Part shown: in pieces, positions 48,129-53,256 of the stretch
How positions within the stretch are numbered: position 1 is the stretch's first letter
How the letters are laid out: the number at the start of each line of letters is the position of its first letter
From: an uncultured Ralstonia sp.
Lineage (GTDB): Bacteria; Pseudomonadota; Gammaproteobacteria; Burkholderiales; Burkholderiaceae
DNA: 53,256 nt
Direction: 5' to 3'
Assembly (NCBI GenBank): GCA_913056305.1
Contig: CAJXMR010000012.1
Location: 1-53,256 of the forward strand
Position numbers and translations under genes: made by a program
Notes under the pieces: generated by a model
Told to the model about the DNA's origin: nothing
Seen by the model: only the letters and a program-made list of their open reading frames with translations
Databases searched by the model: none

Positions 48129-50866
48129 TGAGCAGCGAAGGCGGCAGCAAAAGCGGCGTCGCATGGGCGGCACGCGCCTTCCGCTGGGCGGCGCGCATGT
48201 CGACCGTGCTTGGGCTGCTGATCTGGCTTGCTAGCCATCCGCTCTGGGCGAGCCCGATCGATGTGGGACAGCGTGCTGTCACCGCCCTCGGCTCGCCCGC
48301 CCTGCTGCCGCAACTGTCGATGCTGGAAGACACAACCGGCCAACTCGACCTCCAGGCCGCCATGGCCCGGGCGGACTGGCAACGCGTCCAGGGCGCAAGC
48401 CTGAACCGGGGCTATACCGCGTCAACGCTGTGGCTGCGCGGCTCGCTCTACAACAGCAGCCCCCAGACGGTGACGCGCTGGTTGGCAGTCGGCACGGCGC
48501 GGCTGGAGTCGGTGAGCTATTTCCGCCTGGCCCCCGGCGAGACCGTGGCACGCGAGGTGGTGCTGTCCGGCAACAGCGTGCCTTTTGCCAGCCGCCCGGT
48601 CGCAGCCGCGATCCCTGTCTTTCCTGTCACGCTCGCCCCGGGCGAGCAGATGGAATTCGCGTTAAAGGTGCGCAGCCGCTCCGCCGTGGAGATCGACCTC
48701 GGGCTATGGGAGCCGGAGGCTTTCCGCCAGCGAGAAGGCCATGACCTGATGATGATGGCGCTCCTGGTCGGCTCCTCGCTGATGCTCGCCCTGTATACGC
48801 TCGTCCAAGGGTGGAGCTGGCGCGATCGCGGCTTTCTGTTGATGACAGGATGGATCTGCGTGGCGCTGCTCTACAGCCTGGCGTTCAACGGCTACCTGTA
48901 CCGCTACTTCCTTGGCGCCGGCGGCGAACCCGTGCTGCGCGCACCTTCGACGCTCGGAACACTCGCCACGGTGCTCTACACGGCCGTCACCGTGACGTTC
49001 GTCGGCCTGGGCCGTATCGCCTCGTGGCGACGGGTCTATCGCACCCTCGCCGCCCTGCTCCTGCTGGGAACCGCCTGGACCCTGCTCGGCGACTATCGTG
49101 CCGGCGCCGTCTACTCCAACACCGTCATCGCGGTGTTCAATGTGGTGTGGCCGGTCTCGATGCTCGACGCCTGGCGTCGCGGCTTGCCCAACGCCAAGCT
49201 GTTCGTCCTCTCCTTTGCGCTGGTGTGGCCGGTGCAGCTGGTATCGCTGCTGGTCATCCACGGTTTCCTGAACGACGAATGGCTCGCCAGGCTGCCATTT
49301 GCCTGGATGCTCGAGCTGGCGGCCTTGTTCATGATGAGCGTGATCGTCAGCCAGCGCTCGCGTGCCATGTACACGGCGCATATCCAGGCCCAGCAGGCCC
49401 TGCTGGAAGCGCGGAATCAGGAACAGCTCAAATTGGAGCAGGCGGTCATCGAGCGCACCCATGCGTTGCAGACGGCGCTGATCGCCGCCGACGAAGCCAA
49501 TCACGCCAAGACCGATTTTCTGGCCCGTATCAGCCACGATCTACGCACGCCGCTGACCTCCATCATCGGCTTTGCCGAGCTGGTGCAGGCAGCGGGCCAC
49601 GACAACGCCGAGCGTGGCCGGATCATCCGTCGCAGCGCCAGGCACATGCTCGCCATGGTGAACGACCTGATCGACTACGCGAGCGGCGGCGAACCCGATG
49701 CACTGCAAAGCGCGCCGGTCTACCTCCATGCGCTGCTCGATTCGATCGCGCAGGAAGGCGCCGAGCTCGCGCGCCGGCGCGGCAACCGCTTCACGTTCAG
49801 CATCGAACGCCCGCTGCCGCCCGTTCTCCAGCTGGACGCCAAGGGGTTGCGCCGGGTGCTCGGCAACCTGCTGGACAACGCCGCCAAGTACACCACCGAC
49901 GGCACTGTCGAACTCCTGGTTGACTGCCGCCGCGATGCACAACCCGTGCAACCCGGCGCCCCCGTGGACTTGACCTTCGTTGTCAGGGACACCGGCCTCG
50001 GGATTGCGCCCGAAGATCAGCAACGGATTTTCGAACCCTTTCGACGGCTCGATACCGCGCACACCCAGCCAGGCATCGGGCTGGGCCTGGCGATCGTCAG
50101 CCAGTGGATCGCGCGCATGGGCGGTTCGCTGGACATCGACAGCGAACGGGGCGCCGGCACCACGATCCGCGTGAAGCTGCCCGCGCTGACGGCGGCAGAA
50201 GAATGGATGTCGGATCACCACGTGTCGGACATCGCCGAGGTCGAGCCGACCATCGATGGCAGCGGCCTGCGCATCTGGATCGCGGAGGATACGGCCGACA
50301 TCCGTCGCCTGCTGGCGGATGAGCTCTCCAGCCTGGGCTTTGTGGTGGAAACCGCGCCCGACGGCGCCGCCATCATCGAACGGATGGTACAGGCACAGGG
50401 GGCGGCCCCCGATCTGCTGCTCACGGATTACCTGATGCCCGGCGCCGACGGTTTGGCCGTGCTGCGCGCCGCTCGCGAACATCTCCCTGGCGTTCCCGTC
50501 GTCGTGCTGTCCGCGATTCCTCAGGCCACGCAAGACCATGAAGGCAATGCACCGTCCGGCTTCGATGCCATCTTGCTGAAGCCCGTCAATTTCATGGAGT
50601 TGCAGAACACGCTGGCACGGCTACTGAAGCTGGATCGAATCCCATCATCGGCCGCCGACGCGCAAGCGGCACCGCCGCTCGTCAGCCCGCCGCCGCAAGC
50701 GCTGGCCGTCGCCCATATGTTGATCGACCTCGGTGCGATTTCAGATTTGATCGATTGGGCCGATGCTGTCGCGTCCCAATACCCTGGGTGCGAGGCATTT
50801 GCACGCAAGGCGCGACAGTTGGCAACCCTTGGGGATCTGGCGGAACTGGAAAGACTCTGCGGCTAG
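48128..50866 (+). CDS. 7TMR-DISM hybrid sensor histidine kinase
   Basis: 912 residues. A signal-like first helix (STVLGLLIWLASHPLWA) is followed by a periplasmic 7TMR-DISM extracellular domain at ~40-195 (LDLQAAMARADWQRVQG, LWLRGSLYNSSPQTVTRWL; a jelly-roll that may bind carbohydrate). Seven membrane helices lie at about 200-415. HisKA has His470 in FLARISHDLRTPLTSIIGF. HATPase has LGNLLDNAAKYT, DTGLGI and GIGLGLAIV. The receiver has Asp767 in LLLTDYLMPGADG and Lys in AILLKPV. A ~90-residue tail follows, without a clear phosphotransfer His. An intramolecular relay to the co-encoded REC-AraC regulator would need an Hpt from elsewhere or direct transfer. Carbohydrate-type sensing next to a polymer operon suggests feedback control. 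Confidence 0.92.
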   Translation: MSSEGGSKSGVAWAARAFRWAARMSTVLGLLIWLASHPLWASPIDVGQRAVTALGSPALLPQLSMLEDTTGQLDLQAAMARADWQRVQGASLNRGYTASTLWLRGSLYNSSPQTVTRWLAVGTARLESVSYFRLAPGETVAREVVLSGNSVPFASRPVAAAIPVFPVTLAPGEQMEFALKVRSRSAVEIDLGLWEPEAFRQREGHDLMMMALLVGSSLMLALYTLVQGWSWRDRGFLLMTGWICVALLYSLAFNGYLYRYFLGAGGEPVLRAPSTLGTLATVLYTAVTVTFVGLGRIASWRRVYRTLAALLLLGTAWTLLGDYRAGAVYSNTVIAVFNVVWPVSMLDAWRRGLPNAKLFVLSFALVWPVQLVSLLVIHGFLNDEWLARLPFAWMLELAALFMMSVIVSQRSRAMYTAHIQAQQALLEARNQEQLKLEQAVIERTHALQTALIAADEANHAKTDFLARISHDLRTPLTSIIGFAELVQAAGHDNAERGRIIRRSARHMLAMVNDLIDYASGGEPDALQSAPVYLHALLDSIAQEGAELARRRGNRFTFSIERPLPPVLQLDAKGLRRVLGNLLDNAAKYTTDGTVELLVDCRRDAQPVQPGAPVDLTFVVRDTGLGIAPEDQQRIFEPFRRLDTAHTQPGIGLGLAIVSQWIARMGGSLDIDSERGAGTTIRVKLPALTAAEEWMSDHHVSDIAEVEPTIDGSGLRIWIAEDTADIRRLLADELSSLGFVVETAPDGAAIIERMVQAQGAAPDLLLTDYLMPGADGLAVLRAAREHLPGVPVVVLSAIPQATQDHEGNAPSGFDAILLKPVNFMELQNTLARLLKLDRIPSSAADAQAAPPLVSPPPQALAVAHMLIDLGAISDLIDWADAVASQYPGCEAFARKARQLATLGDLAELERLCG

Positions 50867-50966
50867 GAAGCCGCGTCAGGGAGAATGCCGTACGCAGCCG
50901 CGCTGACCACGATCGCTATCACTCAATGCGGGTGGCGATGGGGGGATGGGCAGCGCAAAAAAATAA

Positions 50967-50986
50967 AGCCCTGAAAAATCAGGGCT
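50967..50986 (-). terminator. Rho-independent terminator facing the minus strand
   Basis: On the minus strand AGCCCTGA-TTTT-TCAGGGCT is followed by TTATTTTTTTG, a textbook stem and U-run. On the plus strand only TATATC follows, so it suits a leftward transcript better than the kinase gene to its left. No intact leftward gene precedes it, only the DUF445-like remnant. Confidence 0.75.
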
Positions 50987-51276
50987 ATATCACTACTGCT
51001 GGCGGAGCGGTGAGTCTGGTTTGTCTCACTCCGCTGCCCTGCCAACTGGGAAATTTGCAGAGAATTTAGGCATCTATCTCCCTCATCGAACCAGCCTACC
51101 CTCGATTCTTTGCCGGTCGCAACGGGGTTGTCAGCTACAACAGCCGACATGGAACAGGGAAAGACAGGGAATATCGTGCTTGGCTATTCCCAAGGTTGAT
51201 TGCTCCCGTTCAATCTAGACTCGAAACGACCCGCCACGTCAGTGAAACAATTGCGTGGCAGAAGTCTTTCCTGGCT

Positions 51277-51366
51277 GCACAGATAAATTCCCTGATTGTT
51301 GCGGGTGCTCATTCATCCGAGCAAGATCGGCACCCGGGCGCGCAGATAAAGCCCTGCCAGATCAGG
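51277..51366. repeat. Degenerate copies of the nearby terminator motif
   Basis: GCGCAGATAAAGCCCTG..AGATCAGG (51340-51366) and GCACAGATAAATTCCCTGAT (51277-51296) both resemble the terminator at 50953-50984 (GCGCAAAAAAATAAAGCCCTG...ATCAGGG). The copies have lost stem pairing and look like decayed duplications. Confidence 0.4.
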
Positions 51367-51420
51367 CCGCCTACGATTGTGCCGTTCATGCGGATGTAGT
51401 GAAGATTTTTGGGCTTGCGA
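51367..51420 (-). pseudogene. Remnant of the C-terminus of a DUF445-family protein
   Basis: Minus-strand translation gives PKNLHYIRMNGTIVGGL, which fits the conserved end of DUF445 (YjiN-type) membrane proteins as I know it (LQxIRxNGTxVGG). Upstream sequence does not continue the family, and downstream it runs directly into a terminator-like copy instead of the final membrane helix. A decayed, mostly deleted gene is likely; the match is short. Confidence 0.45.
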
Positions 51421-51770
51421 CGCAACAACCAGAAGCGGCGCCGCACGCGTGAAATCAACCCCCTCAACGAGGGGTGAGCAGATGCGCTACCCGAAAGGGA
51501 CTGAAAGGTTACATTCTTGTAAACTCGCAAATTGGCTGGCGATCCCGGCCGCATGTTTGATTGCCGTTTGGCGACCCGACCGCACCAAGCGAGTACGCCG
51601 CCTAGATTTGGCGATGCCGTCCGGGCCGGTCAGCCCCCAAGGCGACACCCGGTTTGGTCACCTGACTCCGAAAGGCGCATCCGCGCCAACATCGATAACG
51701 GCAGCAACGGACATTTCTTTCGGATGGGCAAGCACCGTCCCGCGACGCGACGAATTTTCGAGTCCCAGGC

Positions 51771-52874
51771 ATGAGTATTCTGTTGACCGGCGCGACCGGT
51801 TTTGTAGGCGGCGCTATTGCCGCCAACCTGGCGGACAACGGTTTGCTGGGCGACACCCGTTTTGCGGTGCGCGGCGAAACCCCTGCCGAGGGCTTCGTGC
51901 GCCTGCAAAACAATCTGCGTCGTTTTCAATTGCCGCAAACGGTGCTGGATGGCATCAGCGAAGCGCAGATCGTGCCGTTCGACCTGCGCAATGCGGCCGG
52001 CGCCAAGCTTGGCGACCCGGAGATCATCATCAACTGCGCCGCGCTGGCGACGTTTTCCAACCACCCGTCGCTGTGGGAAACCAACGTGGACGGCGTGCTG
52101 GCGCTCGGCCGGCTGGCGGCGCAAGGCTCACGCCTGAAGCGCTTCCTGCAGATCGGCACGGCCATGTCATGCGGCCAGCTGGCCGATCGCCATGTCAGCG
52201 AGAGCTGGGATGTCCCCCCGCTCGCGCAACACGCGGTGCCATACACGTATTCAAAGGGGATGGCCGAGCTGAAACTGCGCGAAGCGGTGCCCGAACTGCC
52301 GTTGGTGGTGGTGCGGCCGTCCATCGTGGTGGGCCACAGCGCGCTGGGTTGCGAGCCGTCAGGCAGCATCTTCTGGATGTTGCGCATGGTGGCGCTGCTC
52401 GAGACGTTCAGCTGCCGCCTGTCCGACCGCGTCGACATCCTGCCCGTGGACGATTGCGCCGAGGCCATCGTGCAGTTGTCGACCAAGCCCAGGCTGGCGC
52501 ACGACCTGTATCACGTCAGTGCCGGCGACGCGAACTCCGAGCGCATCGAAACGCTGTACCCGCGCTTCAAGCGTTGCAAGACGCCGGAAGAAGACGCACA
52601 AGCGCTGGCCGGCTACGTGTATCAGGAAAAAATTGCCGAGAAAGCATTGGCGCGTAAATTCCTGAGCCTGACGGGGGACGGCAACGTGCGACTGGTCGCG
52701 CGCTGCATTCACCTGTATGCCAAGTTCGCCAGCATGAGCTACGTGTTCGATAACACGCGACTGGTAACAGAGACGGGCTTTCAGCCGCGCTCGCTGCTCA
52801 GTTATCTAGACCGCTGCCTCGACACGTCGGACGCCGTGTCGATCACCGAGCAGATGCAGTGGGACTACAAATAA
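51771..52874 (+). CDS. Extended SDR-family NAD(P)-dependent oxidoreductase/epimerase (thioester-reductase/male-sterility-like)
   Basis: 367 residues; ATG at 51771, with only a weak ribosome site. The Rossmann motif LLTGATGFVGGAIA (TGxxGxxG) is at the N-terminus. VPFDLRNAAGAKLGDPEIIINCAALATFS is the usual acidic and NCAA segment, YTYSKGMAEL near residue 160 is the Y-x3-K catalytic pair, and VVVRPSIVVGHSALG follows. The C-terminal part (~250-367) is atypical and helical. It resembles extended SDRs of the reductase-domain type more than sugar epimerases, so the substrate is open: a lipid/acyl thioester or a nucleotide sugar. It faces a ManC-type gene and may belong to a polysaccharide region beyond the window. 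Confidence 0.75.
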   Translation: MSILLTGATGFVGGAIAANLADNGLLGDTRFAVRGETPAEGFVRLQNNLRRFQLPQTVLDGISEAQIVPFDLRNAAGAKLGDPEIIINCAALATFSNHPSLWETNVDGVLALGRLAAQGSRLKRFLQIGTAMSCGQLADRHVSESWDVPPLAQHAVPYTYSKGMAELKLREAVPELPLVVVRPSIVVGHSALGCEPSGSIFWMLRMVALLETFSCRLSDRVDILPVDDCAEAIVQLSTKPRLAHDLYHVSAGDANSERIETLYPRFKRCKTPEEDAQALAGYVYQEKIAEKALARKFLSLTGDGNVRLVARCIHLYAKFASMSYVFDNTRLVTETGFQPRSLLSYLDRCLDTSDAVSITEQMQWDYK

Positions 52875-52926
52875 GCGTCCCCAACTAAACCAAACCACCA
52901 GACCAACAGTAGCCTCACCGCCCTCG

Positions 52927-52948
52927 GCATGCGCCCGTGGGCGCGTGC
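52927..52948. terminator. Near-palindromic hairpin between convergent genes
   Basis: GCATGCGCCC-GT-GGGCGCGTGC forms a strong stem with one mismatch, midway between the SDR stop and the ManC stop. It lacks a T-run, so the terminator call is tentative. Confidence 0.4.
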
Positions 52949-52978
52949 GCGAGGTAGTCTTTGCAGTCGTGAGCTCGC

Positions 52979-53256
52979 CTAAGCAACGCGCCCGTAGTGA
53001 TCCTGGAAGCGAACAATATCGTCCTCGCCAAGGTAGGATCCGGATTGCACTTCAATCAGCTCAAGCGGAATCTTGCCCGGGTTTTCCAGGCGATGCGTCA
53101 CGCCTAGCGGTATATACGTTGACTGGTTTTCCGACAGCAGCATCACCTGATCACCGTTGAATACCTTGGCGGTGCCGCACACCACGATCCAATGTTCTGC
53201 ACGATGGTGATGCATTTGCAGGCTGAGCGACGAGCCCGGATTGACGATGATGCGCT
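52979..53256 (-). CDS. manC: Mannose-1-phosphate guanylyltransferase/mannose-6-phosphate isomerase, C-terminal part (cut by window end)
   Basis: The last ~92 codons of a minus-strand gene whose start is outside the window. They are the cupin (type II phosphomannose isomerase) domain: [70 protein letters not shown]. The metal-binding HHHRAEHW cluster and the EDDIVRF..DYGR-type ending are typical of ManC/XanB/AlgA-like bifunctional enzymes that make GDP-mannose for polysaccharide synthesis. A stand-alone cupin isomerase cannot be excluded because the nucleotidyltransferase half is not visible. Confidence 0.85.
   Translation of the reverse strand, partial: RIIVNPGSSLSLQMHHHRAEHWIVVCGTAKVFNGDQVMLLSENQSTYIPLGVTHRLENPGKIPLELIEVQSGSYLGEDDIVRFQDHYGRVA

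Larger units (their letters stand above)
50867..51770. other. 904-base gene-poor region with decayed sequence and repeated terminator-like motifs
   Basis: No intact gene. It contains a minus-strand terminator (50967-50986), a GCGGA...GTGAG/CTCAC-TCCGC hairpin (51002-51033), and two degenerate copies of the terminator motif (51277-51296 and 51340-51366). It also has a DUF445-like coding remnant on the minus strand and a small CCCCTC/GAGGGG hairpin (51460-51474). AT content is visibly higher than in flanking genes. Confidence 0.5.

Noticed and set aside
50755..51069. 104-codon plus-strand frame overlapping the end of the hybrid kinase
   Set aside because: It starts inside the kinase gene and crosses the terminator hairpin; no protein features.

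Overview
This 53.3-kb window is GC-rich and looks like part of a Burkholderiaceae replicon, most likely Ralstonia or a close relative. That is an inference from base composition and from the gene set (MipA, Kup, Sco, monoheme cytochrome-porin, HiPIP, an unorthodox type II secretion operon, exopolysaccharide genes). No rRNA, tRNA, CRISPR array or complete insertion sequence was recognised.

Layout. Positions 1-2.3 kb hold three broken pieces: a LacI-type regulator, a peptidase-like fragment, and a secreted phosphodiesterase that has lost its 3' end. They meet at two abrupt junctions. Positions 2.5-7.0 kb hold ordinary genes: MipA/OmpV, a haloacid dehalogenase, a coiled-coil hypothetical and Kup. 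Positions 7.5-9.3 kb hold a short plus-strand pair, an outer-membrane monoheme cytochrome-porin of the Cyc2 type and a Tat-exported HiPIP.

Positions 9.3-36.4 kb form the centre of interest: 21 genes all on the minus strand. Read in the direction of transcription they are an 11-gene unorthodox type II secretion/type IV pilus-like operon (GspG, F, E, PilM/N/O/P-like, a lipoprotein secretin, three further pseudopilin-like proteins), two multicopper-oxidase-like proteins, a 2,842-residue exported protein (copper-less cupredoxin head, repeated beta domains, beta-helix, Gly/Pro tail), a lipoprotein, two tandem LolA-like proteins, a cytochrome c/periplasmic-binding fusion, a Sco copper chaperone and a lytic transglycosylase. 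I infer a dedicated export machine coupled to extracellular copper/heme redox proteins, plausibly for oxidation of, or electron exchange with, an extracellular donor such as Fe(II) or Mn(II). The substrate cannot be read from sequence. A PAS histidine kinase (divergent from gspG) and a NarL-type regulator sit just upstream and are the obvious candidate controllers.

Positions 39.6-46.9 kb are a six-gene minus-strand exopolysaccharide operon (GT2 synthase, bactofilin-like protein, glycosidase-like protein with a G10 tract in its signal-peptide region, polysaccharide deacetylase, YaiO-like barrel, membrane protein). A REC-AraC regulator and a 7TMR-DISM hybrid kinase diverge from it. A 0.9-kb gene-poor stretch follows, with a decayed DUF445 C-terminus and duplicated terminator-like motifs. 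The window ends with an SDR-family protein and the C-terminus of a ManC-type enzyme.
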